From NCBI GenBank assembly GCA_937930535.1, contig CALGKJ010000080.1:1-64000 (forward strand): 64,000 bases of DNA, given 5' to 3'. The translations under genes and the position numbers were made by a program. Shown one piece after another: positions 9,063 through 17,977 of this stretch; the first letter of the stretch is position 1, and each line of letters opens with the position of its first letter. Source of the stretch: an uncultured Clostridia bacterium. GTDB lineage: Bacteria > Bacillota > Clostridia > Lutisporales > Lutisporaceae. The notes beneath the pieces were generated by a model, which worked only from the letters and a program-made list of their open reading frames with translations, made no database searches and was not told the DNA's origin.

Positions 9063-10901
9063 GTGGACCAATTTCGCAGCACCATTCATAGCAACGATTT
9101 ATCAATTGATGTACTTATTGATTATACCAAGAGACTATACTCAGGAGAAAAAACCAAGGTATTAGATAATATTACTGATGACATAGAAAAAATATGTATT
9201 TTATATAAAATTATATTTGGAGCTTATCCCGAGATTCCTCAAAGAGATAAAAGCGTGTATTGCTTAGTTGACAATATTAAGGACAAGCTCTCTGATATAG
9301 CGGCAAAAAGGTATATTGAAGAAGGAATAAAAAAAGAAGTCATAAAGCGTATGCAGACAAGGGAAAAAGAGTATCTTGAAGAAATGAAGCTTCAGGTTAT
9401 TAAAAAACATACAGGTTTGGAAAACGCTGCTACTCTTAAAAAATTTGCAGAGCTTGAAAAGCTTAAATATGTAAAGCTTTCAAAGTCTATATTAGATACA
9501 ATCAGGCCTAGTAATGAAAATGAGATAATCGGACAGCAGGATGCAATAGCATCATTAGTGTCAAAGATTGCGTCTCCTTTTCCCCAGCATGTAATACTTT
9601 ATGGACCTCCGGGGGTCGGAAAAACTACTGCTGCCAGAATAGCACTGGAAATAGCCAGAAAAAGAAAACACACTCCTTTCAAGGAAAGTGCAAGATTTGT
9701 AGAGGTGGATGCAACCACTTTAAGATGGGATCCTAGAGAATCAGTAAATCCGCTTATAGGCTCAGTACATGATCCCATATATCAGGGAGCCAGCAAGGAA
9801 CTGGCAGAAATGGGAATACCCGAGCCCAAGCCCGGATTGGTAACTGAGGCTCATGGAGGAATACTATTTATTGATGAAATAGGAGAGCTTGATATGATGT
9901 TTCAGAACAAGCTCTTAAAGGTATTGGAAGATAAAAAGGTAAACTTTGATTCATCATATTTTGATGTAAACAATGAAAATATACCTCAATATATAAGAAC
10001 TCTATTTCAAAATGGAGCACCTGCGGATTTTATATTAATAGGAGCGACTACAAGATCTCCCGAGGAGATTAATCCTGCTTTAAGATCAAGATGTGCGGCC
10101 GTATATTTCAATCCATTGGATAGCAGTGATATTGTCAATATAGTAAATAATGCTGCCAATAAGCTTAATATAAGCATAAGCGGGGAAAGCGCACAATTAA
10201 TAAGCAATCATACCTTTGAGGCAAGAAAGGCCGTAAATGTACTTGCGGACTGCTATAGCTGTGCTATTGCCTTAAATAACAGCGTAGAAAATATAGAAAT
10301 AAACGAAGAGGTAGTAAAGCAGGTAATAAGCAAGGGCAGAATGGTACCTGTTAATAAAACTATTGCAAGCGAGAGCAAAGAAACCGGCAAAATATTTGGT
10401 GTAGGTGTAAACGGATTTGTAGGAAGTATAATTGAGCTGGAAGCGGTGTGCTTTGAGCTGGATAATAAGCCAGGCAGGGTAAGATTTAATGATACTGCTG
10501 GCAGTATGACCAAGGATTCGCTCTTTAATGCACTGTCTGTAATAAGAAAGCTGACAGGAAAGAATGTAGATAATTACGATATTCATGTAAACTGCGTTGG
10601 CGGCGGAAAAGTGGATGGACCTTCCGCAGGAGCAGCAATTACAAGCCTTATATATTCTATAATCAAGGACATGCCTGCAAGACTTGACACCTGTATTACC
10701 GGGGAAATATCCATAAGAGGTGATATAAAGGCAGTAGGCGGAGTTGTAGAAAAGATTCACGCAGCCAAAAGGCATGGCTTTGCAAATATTATAATACCCC
10801 TTGAAAATGAAAGCGAAGCAGCACATATTAAGGGAATAAACATCATTGCAGCAGGCAATATTCAAGAGGTAATAGAGTTTATGTTTAACGAATGGTCCTA
10901 A
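9063..10901 (+). CDS. lonC: Lon-family ATP-dependent protease LonC
   Basis: The protein has 612 residues. There is no Lon-type substrate-binding LAN domain; instead a helical N terminus (about 1-150) precedes an AAA+ module with Walker A GPPGVGKT (181-188) and Walker B ILFIDEIGEL. A Lon protease domain follows with catalytic Ser521 in GPSAGAA and Lys564 in VVEKIHAAKR. This arrangement is that of LonC, seen in Bacillus and Clostridia. It would unfold and degrade cytosolic proteins; a role in sporulation is possible but not shown here. The start is GTG at 9063 after GGAAGGGG. It lies 15 bp after rplI and 20 bp before dnaB. Confidence 0.9.
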   Translation: MDQFRSTIHSNDLSIDVLIDYTKRLYSGEKTKVLDNITDDIEKICILYKIIFGAYPEIPQRDKSVYCLVDNIKDKLSDIAAKRYIEEGIKKEVIKRMQTREKEYLEEMKLQVIKKHTGLENAATLKKFAELEKLKYVKLSKSILDTIRPSNENEIIGQQDAIASLVSKIASPFPQHVILYGPPGVGKTTAARIALEIARKRKHTPFKESARFVEVDATTLRWDPRESVNPLIGSVHDPIYQGASKELAEMGIPEPKPGLVTEAHGGILFIDEIGELDMMFQNKLLKVLEDKKVNFDSSYFDVNNENIPQYIRTLFQNGAPADFILIGATTRSPEEINPALRSRCAAVYFNPLDSSDIVNIVNNAANKLNISISGESAQLISNHTFEARKAVNVLADCYSCAIALNNSVENIEINEEVVKQVISKGRMVPVNKTIASESKETGKIFGVGVNGFVGSIIELEAVCFELDNKPGRVRFNDTAGSMTKDSLFNALSVIRKLTGKNVDNYDIHVNCVGGGKVDGPSAGAAITSLIYSIIKDMPARLDTCITGEISIRGDIKAVGGVVEKIHAAKRHGFANIIIPLENESEAAHIKGINIIAAGNIQEVIEFMFNEWS

Positions 10902-10921
10902 CAAACAACCAAGGAGAGTGA

Positions 10922-12265
10922 ATGAGCTTGATTGATGGAATCCAAAAGATACCACCCAATAGTCTGGAAGCTGAACAATCTGTATTAGGTGCAATGCTTT
11001 TGGACAAGGAAGCCATTTCAGCAGCGACTGAGCTAATAACAGGAGATGACTTTTACAGAGAAGCTCACAAAGAAATTTTTGAAGCGGTGGTAGAGCTTTT
11101 TGATCGGGGAGAACCAGTAGACTTAATAACACTTACTGAAAAGCTAAAGGTTAGAAATACCCTCGAAGCAGTAGGTGGAGTTACGTATCTTACTAATCTT
11201 ATGAATGTGGTGCCTACAACCCACAATGTAGGGTATTATGCAAAGATTATAGAAGATAAAGCTATACTTAGAAAGCTGATAAAGTCATCAAATGAGATAA
11301 TAGCAAAAAGCTATGAGGCTTCGGATGATGTTTTAACTATTATAGATAAAGCCGAAAAAAGTGTTTTTGATATATCTTTGAAAAGATCCTCAAAGGGATA
11401 TGAGCATATAAAGAATATACTAACTGTAAACTTTGATATGATAGAGGACTTATATCTGAACAAAGGTAAAATTACAGGGGTAGCCACAGGCTTTGATGAT
11501 TTAGATAATAAGCTTGCCGGCTTCCATGAATCTGAGCTTATTCTGATTGCAGCAAGACCAGCTATGGGAAAGACATCCTTTATGATGAACATTGTTCAGC
11601 ATGCTGCTGTTCGTGGAAAGGTTGCCACAGCAGTATTCAGTCTGGAAATGTCAAAGGAACAGCTTACACACCGTCTGCTGTGTGCTGAGGCATTAATAGA
11701 CGCACACAGACTGAGGGTGGGAGATATAAATGAGGATGAGTGGGTAAAGCTTGCAAGAGCCATGGGTCCTTTGTCAGAGGCACCAATATATATTGATGAT
11801 ACTCCTTCTATTTCTATAACAGAGCTGAGAGCAAAATGCAGAAGACTGAAAATAGAGCATAACCTGGGCTTGGTAGTTATAGACTACTTGCAGCTTATGA
11901 CGGGTAAGGCACAATCTGAAAGCAGACAGCTTGAAATATCAGAGATATCAAGATCCCTAAAAGCACTTGCAAAGGAACTGAACATACCAGTGGTGGCCTG
12001 TGCGCAGCTTTCACGTGCTCCTGAGCTTAGAGCTGATCATAGACCTATTTTGTCTGATCTTAGAGAATCTGGAGCAATTGAGCAGGACGCAGACGTTGTA
12101 ATGTTTTTATATAGAGATGAATACTATCACCCTGATTCAGAAAAGAAAAATATAGGTGAGGTCATAATAGCTAAGCAAAGAGCTGGTTCTACTGGTACAG
12201 TAGAGCTTGTATGGCTGGGGCAGTTTACTAAGTTTGCAAATAAAGAAAAATATGTTAATGTATAA
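10922..12265 (+). CDS. dnaB: Replicative DNA helicase
   Basis: The protein has 447 residues. The N-terminal DnaB domain (PPNSLEAEQSVLGAMLLD ...) binds primase. The C-terminal RecA-like motor shows Walker A (ARPAMGKTSF), LVVIDYLQLM (Walker B), and the SDLRESGAIEQDADVV motif. It is the ring helicase of the replisome (called DnaC in Bacillus). The ATG at 10922 follows AAGGAGAG. No intein interrupts it. It ends at a strong bidirectional terminator. Confidence 0.97.
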   Translation: MSLIDGIQKIPPNSLEAEQSVLGAMLLDKEAISAATELITGDDFYREAHKEIFEAVVELFDRGEPVDLITLTEKLKVRNTLEAVGGVTYLTNLMNVVPTTHNVGYYAKIIEDKAILRKLIKSSNEIIAKSYEASDDVLTIIDKAEKSVFDISLKRSSKGYEHIKNILTVNFDMIEDLYLNKGKITGVATGFDDLDNKLAGFHESELILIAARPAMGKTSFMMNIVQHAAVRGKVATAVFSLEMSKEQLTHRLLCAEALIDAHRLRVGDINEDEWVKLARAMGPLSEAPIYIDDTPSISITELRAKCRRLKIEHNLGLVVIDYLQLMTGKAQSESRQLEISEISRSLKALAKELNIPVVACAQLSRAPELRADHRPILSDLRESGAIEQDADVVMFLYRDEYYHPDSEKKNIGEVIIAKQRAGSTGTVELVWLGQFTKFANKEKYVNV

Positions 12266-12306
12266 AAATGGTTCAGTCCTGTATCGGGCTGAACCATTTT
12301 CTTTAT
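12265..12306. terminator. Bidirectional terminator between dnaB and the GNAT gene
   Basis: AAAATGGTTCAGTCC / GGGCTGAACCATTTT stem with a TGTATC loop and T-runs on both strands. Confidence 0.9.
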
Positions 12307-13199
12307 TTTATTTGATATTTATAGCAAACCATAACTGTATCCTTTGTAAATCCCTCTTTTAAATATAAATCTGCTGCTTTGTCATTCTCTGCATTTACGC
12401 ACAGCATACCATAGGGCAGGTTAACCGTTTTTCCAAAGCTAAGTGCCGCACGAAGAAGATTTTTTCCAAGTCCCATTCCCTGATATTCAGGCATAACAGC
12501 CAGAGGACCTATAAAGGCATAATCCTTATCATTTTCATGCTCCTTTGTCATGCGTATAATGCCTATAGGCTCGTCTTCTTTATAAAGCATTATTAAACCA
12601 CCATCAACGTATTCACTTTCGTCCTTAAAGGCTGTAATGGCTTCTGGCTGGGTTGGGGTTTCTGAGCCCTTAAGTGCAGCAAAAGCCGTATTACGTACCT
12701 TGCACCAGTCAGCTTCGTCCTTATTAAACTGAAGAGACTTAAGCTTAAAGCCGTCGGGAAAGTCAAAAGCAGGCACTTCTATATTATCCCTTACAAGAAC
12801 CCATGAATAACGATAAATTTCAAAATCCAAAGCTTGGATTATGGCTCCCACTTCAACCTTAGCTTCTGGAATAAACAGGTACAAATGATCCAAATCTATT
12901 ATATGCTGCTTAATAGCTTCAAACATAAGATCATATGCTTTAGCAGAAGGTTTTTCTGCGTGAAATATGCGGAAGCGTCCACACTTACTATGGTTTATAT
13001 AGGGCATTATGGTCAGAGACGCAGTGCCAACTATTGCATTTTCATCATCTACAAGCAAATATGTGGGATTATTTTCATCAGCTTTGAAGCTTTCCAAATC
13101 ATCATCATATAAAAATGACTCATCATGGTCAAAACGATATTTTTTGCAATAGTCAACAAAATCAGCTAATCTTTCGGTATTTAGTGTTTCTATTTTCAT
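12303..13199 (-). CDS. GNAT family N-acetyltransferase, two-domain
   Basis: The protein has 298 residues with two GNAT-like halves. The C-terminal half has the acetyl-CoA loop VMPEYQGMGLGKNLLRAAL (about 232-250) and a typical end (CVNAENDKAADLYLKEGFTKDTVMVCYKYQ). The N-terminal half (about 1-125) looks like a degenerate GNAT fold, reminiscent of mycothiol-synthase-type tandem acetyltransferases. Substrate unknown. ATG start with GAAGGAGGAT upstream. It is read against dnaB and shares its terminator. Its upstream region holds two minus-strand terminator-like hairpins. Confidence 0.8.
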   Translation of the reverse strand: MKIETLNTERLADFVDYCKKYRFDHDESFLYDDDLESFKADENNPTYLLVDDENAIVGTASLTIMPYINHSKCGRFRIFHAEKPSAKAYDLMFEAIKQHIIDLDHLYLFIPEAKVEVGAIIQALDFEIYRYSWVLVRDNIEVPAFDFPDGFKLKSLQFNKDEADWCKVRNTAFAALKGSETPTQPEAITAFKDESEYVDGGLIMLYKEDEPIGIIRMTKEHENDKDYAFIGPLAVMPEYQGMGLGKNLLRAALSFGKTVNLPYGMLCVNAENDKAADLYLKEGFTKDTVMVCYKYQIK

Positions 13200-13357
13200 A
13201 TAAAATCCTCCTTCAAAACTTTAATGTGCCCAACTTAATATATCAAACAATATGCTTTAATCACCTCCTAACTGGCATGTAAAGCAAGTAATATGGCTTT
13301 ATATAGTTAAGAAACTGGAAATTTAAAATTATGAAGTTTGTTAGCTCAAATAGTAAT

Positions 13358-13400
13358 CAAAAAACAAAAAGCTGTAAATGAATAACAATACATTTACAGC
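13358..13400 (-). terminator. Minus-strand terminator-like hairpin with no obvious gene
   Basis: Perfect 10-bp stem GCTGTAAATG (13371-13380) / CATTTACAGC (13391-13400). On the minus strand it is followed by TTTTTGTTTTTTG. It lies in the long upstream region of the GNAT gene. Confidence 0.7.
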
Positions 13401-13459
13401 CTGCGATTAATATTAAATATGCCCAACCATTTTGGTTTATGCACAATGATTAAGATATA

Positions 13460-13486
13460 AAAATACCGTGCAGCCAGCACGGTAGA
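13460..13486 (-). terminator. Second minus-strand terminator-like hairpin
   Basis: On the minus strand TACCGTGC, loop TGGCT, GCACGGTA, then TTTTTATAT. The stem is perfect and G+C-rich within AT-rich DNA. No ORF ends here on the minus strand. Confidence 0.75.
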
Positions 13487-13742
13487 TTAATACTATATTA
13501 ATGTCCTGCTATTCTTAACTATGGATATCTGAAGCGGTGTATTAATGCAAAACAATATTGCAATGCATTGATATAATACATTGCAGCAAAAGACCCATTC
13601 ACCACATCAGCAACTATTAAATTAATTAGTTAAGAATATTAATCAACATCTCAAATTCCCCATTTTTAGACAAAATATTAATATAATTTTACCATTTCTT
13701 TTAACGTTCGTCAATGGATTGATAAAAAGTCCACAGAAGTTG

Positions 13743-13790
13743 TGAACATGTTTATCCACAATGGGAATAAATTGTGGATAAACATGTTCA
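13743..13790. other. 20-bp perfect inverted repeat enclosing two DnaA boxes
   Basis: Arms at 13743-13762 and 13771-13790 are exact reverse complements around an 8-base loop (GGGAATAA). Each arm holds one consensus DnaA box: TTATCCACA (13752-13760) and TGTGGATAA (13773-13781). Confidence 0.9.
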
Positions 13791-13935
13791 TATGTGTATA
13801 AATAATGTGCAAAAGTAAACATAATGTGTATAACTTTTTTTGCGGATAATTTAGAGGTATTGAAACAGTTAAATTGGCAATAAAGGTACGAACATATGTG
13901 CATATCTCTGTGGATAATGTGGATAATGTGGATTC
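13743..13935. other. DnaA-box cluster, origin-like
   Basis: Four exact consensus DnaA boxes (TTATCCACA or its complement) lie at 13752, 13773, 13909 and 13918. One-mismatch boxes lie at 13793 and 13825 (TGTGTATAA) and 13841 (TGCGGATAA), and a weaker one at 13927 (TGTGGATTC). The last three boxes are abutting 9-mers. A very AT-rich stretch follows (about 13940-14100), as in DNA-unwinding elements. dnaA, dnaN and rpmH are not in the window. The coding strand does not switch here, so this may be an accessory DnaA cluster instead of the main origin. Confidence 0.8.
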
Positions 13936-14106
13936 TAGCTTAATTTTGTTATAAAAAATTATTTAAATTATTAACATTTACATATAATATAAATAAAACG
14001 CAATCTATGGCTTTAAAAAATATGTACAAGAATTTAATATAGCATAACATTATTCGTGCTATGTCGAATTATATTATAAATTCATATAAAATTATTCGTA
14101 AAAGTA
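13936..14106. other. AT-rich stretch next to the DnaA boxes
   Basis: Almost pure A/T with no ORF. It is a candidate unwinding region by position and composition only. Confidence 0.4.
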
Positions 14107-14135
14107 TTGACATTCCGTATTTGATTTGTTAGTAT
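14107..14135 (+). promoter_or_regulatory. Candidate promoter for the flavoprotein-purA unit
   Basis: TTGACA (14107-14112), 17-bp spacer, TAGTAT (14130-14135). A palindrome AACTTATATAAGTT followed by seven T lies downstream (14257-14277) and could act as an attenuator. Confidence 0.45.
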
Positions 14136-14353
14136 ATTTTAGGGATATGATGCCTTAATATGTAATTTGTAATTAAGGTTTAGTTACTTATAGAGATAAG
14201 CAGCAACAAGTTAACTAATATAGCGGCTGCTCACTCATGTATATAAAGTGCCAATGAACTTATATAAGTTTTTTTGAAATATGTGCTTTCTATGAAGTTT
14301 GTTCGCTATATACAGATCATCAATATAAGGAAGATGATAGTGGAGGTGTATTT

Positions 14354-15730
14354 ATGAAATATGATGTTGTTATAGTAGGAGCTGGTGCCAGTGGGATTTT
14401 TACAGCTTATGAGCTTATTCAAGCTAATATAAACATCAAAATTGCAATACTGGAGAAGGGACACAGCTTGCAAAGAAGGGTATGCCCGATTGATAATAAA
14501 AAGATACATTCCTGCGTTCACTGCTCTGTATGCAATATTATGAACGGATTTGGCGGAGCTGGCGGAATGTCAGACGGAAAATATAACATTACTAATAATT
14601 TCGGTGGAGAGCTGTATAAATATGTTGGAAGAAAAGAAGCTTTGGATTTAATGGATTATGTGGACGAAGTCAATTGTAAAATGGGCGGTGCAGAGGCAAG
14701 GCTCTACTCTACAGAGCATGCAGGACTGAAAACAAAGGCTTTAAGATATGACCTGCATTTGCTGGATGCAAAGGTTAGACATCTGGGAACAGATAGAAAT
14801 CTAGTAATACTCGGTAATCTCTATGACTATCTGAAGGATAATGCTGATATTATATTTGATACAGAGGTAACTGATATTGAGAAGACAGGCAGTGAATTTA
14901 TCGTATCCACTAATAATGGAGATTATAATAGTGAATATTTAGTTTTGGCTACAGGCAGATCCGGCTCTAAGTGGATCTCCAAGGTATGCAGCAAGCTGGG
15001 AATTCAAACTCAAAGCAACCGAGCGGATATTGGTGTGAGAGTTGAGCTGCCGGCAGCAGTATTTGAGCATATTACCAGTGAGGTTTATGAAAGCAAAATA
15101 GTTTATAGAACAAAAAAATATAACGATTTAGTTCGTACCTTCTGTATGAACCCTCATGGAGAAGTAGTAACTGAGAATACTAACGGAATAATAACAGTAA
15201 ACGGACACAGCTACTCTGACCCTAAATACCATACAGAAAATACAAACTTCGCTCTATTGGTTTCTAATCGCTTTACAGAGCCCTTCAAAAACAGTAATGA
15301 GTATGGAGAGTCTATTGCAAGGTTATCAAATATGCTGGGCGGCGGTGTACTGGTTCAGCGGTTTGGTGATTTGATAAAGGGCAGAAGATCAAGTGAAAGA
15401 AGAATGGAAAAAAGCTTCTTAAGAGCAACCCTAAATGCTACACCTGGAGACTTGAGTCTTGTAATCCCAAAAAGACAGCTTGATGATATTATTGAAATGA
15501 TAGTAGCATTAGATAAAATAGCACCGGGTACAGCAAATGAAGATACGCTGCTATATGGTGTAGAGGTTAAATTCTACAATTCAAAGGTTAAAGTAGACGA
15601 AAACCTTGAAACAATTATAAAAGGCTTGTATATACTGGGTGACAGCTCAGGCGTGACACATTCTCTATCTCAGGCTGCGGCAAGCGGTGTCCATGTGGCA
15701 AGACTGTTAGGCAGCAAGTATAAAAACTAG
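14354..15730 (+). CDS. NAD(P)/FAD-dependent oxidoreductase (COG2509-like)
   Basis: The protein has 458 residues. The N-terminal dinucleotide-binding motif is VVIVGAGASGIFTAYEL (about 5-21), followed by EKG, then a Cys cluster (C, CVHCSVC at about 47-60) and a GFGGAGGMSDGK loop. The C terminus has a second FAD contact (YILGDSSGVTHSLSQAAASGVHVARLL). This is the pattern of the uncharacterised FAD-dependent dehydrogenases of COG2509. Substrate unknown; it is cytosolic. ATG follows GTGGAGGTG. It is 38 bp upstream of purA and probably co-transcribed with it. Confidence 0.8.
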   Translation: MKYDVVIVGAGASGIFTAYELIQANINIKIAILEKGHSLQRRVCPIDNKKIHSCVHCSVCNIMNGFGGAGGMSDGKYNITNNFGGELYKYVGRKEALDLMDYVDEVNCKMGGAEARLYSTEHAGLKTKALRYDLHLLDAKVRHLGTDRNLVILGNLYDYLKDNADIIFDTEVTDIEKTGSEFIVSTNNGDYNSEYLVLATGRSGSKWISKVCSKLGIQTQSNRADIGVRVELPAAVFEHITSEVYESKIVYRTKKYNDLVRTFCMNPHGEVVTENTNGIITVNGHSYSDPKYHTENTNFALLVSNRFTEPFKNSNEYGESIARLSNMLGGGVLVQRFGDLIKGRRSSERRMEKSFLRATLNATPGDLSLVIPKRQLDDIIEMIVALDKIAPGTANEDTLLYGVEVKFYNSKVKVDENLETIIKGLYILGDSSGVTHSLSQAAASGVHVARLLGSKYKN

Positions 15731-15768
15731 CATAAGACTGATTAAAAAATACGGAAGAGGTGAAAGTT

Positions 15769-17046
15769 ATGCCTTCAATGGTTATTGTTGGTGCACAATG
15801 GGGAGATGAGGGAAAAGGTAAGCTTACAGATTATCTTACAAATAAAGCAGATGTAGTAGTTAGATATCAAGGAGGCAATAACGCCGGTCACACTGTTGAG
15901 GTTGATGATCAGCAGTATAAGCTTCAATTGATACCTTCAGGAATACTTCACGCTGATAAGCTAAATATAATAGGAAATGGTGTTGTAATTGATCCTGAGG
16001 CATTTCTAGGCGAAATAAAAAAGCTTCATGATAGAGATATACCAACATCAAATCTAAAAATAAGTGATAGAGCCCATATAATACTGCCTTATCATAAAAA
16101 GATAGATGAATTATCTGAGATTAGAAGAGGCAGCAATGATATAGGCACTACTAAAAAAGGCATTGGGCCGGCATATATGGATAAGACAGAGCGCATAGGT
16201 ATAAGAGTATGCGACCTTATGAAAAAAGATGTTTTTGCTGAAAGGCTTAAGCAAAATATAGAAATAAAAAATCAGTATCTTAAAGAAATATTCGGCTTTG
16301 AGGGCTACAGTTATGATGAGGTATTGGAAAAATACCTGCAATATGCTGAACAGCTTCGTCCTTATGTGGCGGATACAAGTGTTCTGGTGTATAACTCAAT
16401 AAAAGCTAATAAGCGGGTACTGTTTGAAGGTGCTCAAGGTACTCTTTTAGATCTGGATTATGGAACATATCCTTATGTAACATCTTCACATCCAGTAGCA
16501 GGAGGTGTCTGTGTGGGTGCCGGCATAGGTCCGTCCATGATACAAAAAGCTGTTGGTGTAGTTAAGGCCTATACTACCAGAGTTGGCAAAGGCCCATTTC
16601 CTACAGAGCTGCATGACAGTACTGGAGAGCTTATCAGGCAAAAAGGCTTTGAGTTTGGAACAGTTACCGGAAGAGCAAGAAGATGCGGCTGGTTCGACGC
16701 TGTAATTGTAAGATATGCTGCCAGAATAAGCGGACTTACGGGGCTTGCTATAACCAAGCTGGATACTATTGCAGGTTTTGATAAGGTTAAGATATGTGTA
16801 GGCTATAAAATAAATAATGAGATAATAAGAGATTTTCCTGCCAGCATAGAGGATCTTGCAGAATGTGAACCTATATATGAGGAGTTTAACGGCTGGGAGG
16901 ATGTCAGCAATATAACAGAGTATAAAAAGCTTCCAACCAATCTAATAAGGTATCTGGAAAGAATAGAGGAGCTTTGTGAAACTCGAATATCAATACTATC
17001 TGTAGGACCAAAACGTGATCAAACCATTGTAATTGAAGAGTTCTAG
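15769..17046 (+). CDS. purA: Adenylosuccinate synthetase
   Basis: The enzyme has 425 residues and makes adenylosuccinate from IMP, aspartate and GTP, the first committed step to AMP. The N terminus [21 protein letters not shown] contains the GDEGKGK loop; NNAGHTV holds the catalytic His; the GTP/IMP loops [12 protein letters not shown] and [12 protein letters not shown] and the C-terminal [10 protein letters not shown] are intact. The ATG at 15769 is chosen because GGAAGAGGTGAAA lies directly upstream and the family begins at this point. The purA-tRNA-walR order is that of Bacillus. Confidence 0.97.
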   Translation: MPSMVIVGAQWGDEGKGKLTDYLTNKADVVVRYQGGNNAGHTVEVDDQQYKLQLIPSGILHADKLNIIGNGVVIDPEAFLGEIKKLHDRDIPTSNLKISDRAHIILPYHKKIDELSEIRRGSNDIGTTKKGIGPAYMDKTERIGIRVCDLMKKDVFAERLKQNIEIKNQYLKEIFGFEGYSYDEVLEKYLQYAEQLRPYVADTSVLVYNSIKANKRVLFEGAQGTLLDLDYGTYPYVTSSHPVAGGVCVGAGIGPSMIQKAVGVVKAYTTRVGKGPFPTELHDSTGELIRQKGFEFGTVTGRARRCGWFDAVIVRYAARISGLTGLAITKLDTIAGFDKVKICVGYKINNEIIRDFPASIEDLAECEPIYEEFNGWEDVSNITEYKKLPTNLIRYLERIEELCETRISILSVGPKRDQTIVIEEF

Positions 17047-17108
17047 GGTGTTGTGAATATGTGTAAATAAAGTATATATATATAAATAAAAAAAGTTTTA
17101 AAATAGTG

Positions 17109-17137
17109 TTGACAAACAAGCAATAAACCTGTAAAAT
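17109..17137 (+). promoter_or_regulatory. Promoter of the tRNA cluster
   Basis: TTGACA (17109-17114), 17-bp spacer, TAAAAT (17132-17137), 32 bp before tRNA-Lys. Confidence 0.8.
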
Positions 17138-17169
17138 GTATAAATGTGAGCGAAAGAGCTCACAAGTTT

Positions 17170-17245
17170 GACTCACTAGCTCAGTCGGTAGAGCACATGA
17201 CTTTTAATCATGGTGTCCGGAGTTCGATTCTCCGGTGAGTCACCA
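17170..17245 (+). tRNA. tRNA-Lys (UUU)
   Basis: 76-nt cloverleaf with acceptor GACTCAC/GTGAGTC and anticodon loop CTTTTAA. CCA is encoded. Confidence 0.97.
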
Positions 17246-17248
17246 TCT

Positions 17249-17323
17249 GGCCCATTGGTCAAGCGGTTAAGACACCGCCCTTTCACGGCGGTAACAGGGG
17301 TTCGAGTCCCCTATGGGTCACCA
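17249..17323 (+). tRNA. tRNA-Glu (UUC)
   Basis: 75-nt cloverleaf with acceptor GGCCCAT/ATGGGTC and anticodon loop CTTTCAC. CCA is encoded. It starts 3 bp after tRNA-Lys. Confidence 0.97.
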
Positions 17324-17329
17324 CTATTT

Positions 17330-17405
17330 GGGCGCATAGCTCAGCTGGGAGAGCACCTGCCTTACAAGCAGGGGGTCACAGGTTCGATCCCTGTTGTGCC
17401 CACCA
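17330..17405 (+). tRNA. tRNA-Val (UAC)
   Basis: 76-nt cloverleaf with acceptor GGGCGCA/TGTGCCC and anticodon loop CTTACAA. CCA is encoded. Confidence 0.97.
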
Positions 17406-17425
17406 AAAATACCATAAAAAAGTAT

Positions 17426-17454
17426 TTGACAACAAAAAAAGTATATAATATAAT
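17426..17454 (+). promoter_or_regulatory. Internal consensus promoter before tRNA-Asp
   Basis: TTGACA (17426-17431), exactly 17 bp, TATAAT (17449-17454). It is a perfect sigma-A consensus that would drive tRNA-Asp and tRNA-Thr separately. Confidence 0.85.
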
Positions 17455-17480
17455 ATACTTTGTCAATAAGACAAATACAT

Positions 17481-17557
17481 GGCCCAGTAGTTCAGTTGGT
17501 TAGAATGCCAGCCTGTCACGCTGGAGGTCGACGGTTCGAGCCCGTTCTGGGTCGCCA
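17481..17557 (+). tRNA. tRNA-Asp (GUC)
   Basis: 77-nt cloverleaf starting GGCCCAG and ending CTGGGTCG-CCA, with a GTC anticodon. Confidence 0.97.
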
Positions 17558-17574
17558 TAAATCTTATTGAATTA

Positions 17575-17650
17575 GCTGGTGTAGCTCAATTGGTAGAGCA
17601 GCTGACTTGTAATCAGCAGGTCGCGGGTTCGAGTCCCATCACCAGCTCCA
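17575..17650 (+). tRNA. tRNA-Thr (UGU)
   Basis: 76-nt cloverleaf starting GCTGGTG and ending CACCAGCT-CCA, with anticodon loop CTTGTAA. Confidence 0.97.
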
Positions 17651-17664
17651 TTTAAAGAATGTAT

Positions 17665-17699
17665 ATCGTATCTTTATAGATACGATTTTTTATTTTTTT
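17665..17699 (+). terminator. Terminator of the tRNA cluster
   Basis: ATCGTATC (17665-17672) / GATACGAT (17679-17686) with a T-rich tail. Confidence 0.9.
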
Positions 17700-17977
17700 G
17701 ATAGATGTAAATTCTTTGCTATAAATTAATCCAGTGTTATATCAATGACCCTTACGATTCTATTAAATTTGATATTCTTTATGATTTCTAGGTTATTTTG
17801 CATTAACGATTATTTTACCTATATAACCAAGCACAGTTATATATTATAGACATAAGCTAATATCATATTACTGTTTAATTAGTAGACTCAGTGGCAATAA
17901 TTAAATATGTTTATGTTTAAAGCTAAACTATAGATGAGTTTAGTATTATATCTAAACTAATAAAGGGGATAATTTAT
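17700..17977. other. Spacer with a possible operator before the short satD-like gene
   Basis: No ORF. An inverted repeat AGTTTAG (17937-17943) / CTAAACT (17952-17958) lies about 20 bp before the gene start, with a related GTTTA/TAAAC pair just upstream. It could be an operator; this is inference. Confidence 0.4.

Noticed and set aside
10272-11132. A 286-codon minus-strand open frame across lonC and dnaB
   Set aside because: It lies opposite two well-conserved genes, its translation is Cys/Tyr/Leu-rich with no domain, and it has no ribosome-binding site. It is a shadow frame.
13221-13269. Possible leader peptide on the minus strand: AGGAGGTG (13262-13269) followed by a TTG frame of nine codons (13250-13221)
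   Set aside because: The spacing of about 12 bases is long, the peptide (MFDILSWAH) has no regulatory codon run, and a strong ribosome-binding-like sequence can occur by chance in AT-rich DNA.
13743-13935. A firm call of the DnaA-box cluster as the main chromosomal origin
   Set aside because: Coding direction does not switch across it, and dnaA, dnaN, rpmH and rnpA are absent. Skew or marker-frequency data would be needed, so only an origin-like cluster is claimed.
17210-17503. A 97-codon plus-strand frame across the tRNA cluster
   Set aside because: It is a translation of tRNA-Lys, tRNA-Glu and tRNA-Val sequence (RIAQLGEHLPYKQ-type artefact) and is not a gene.
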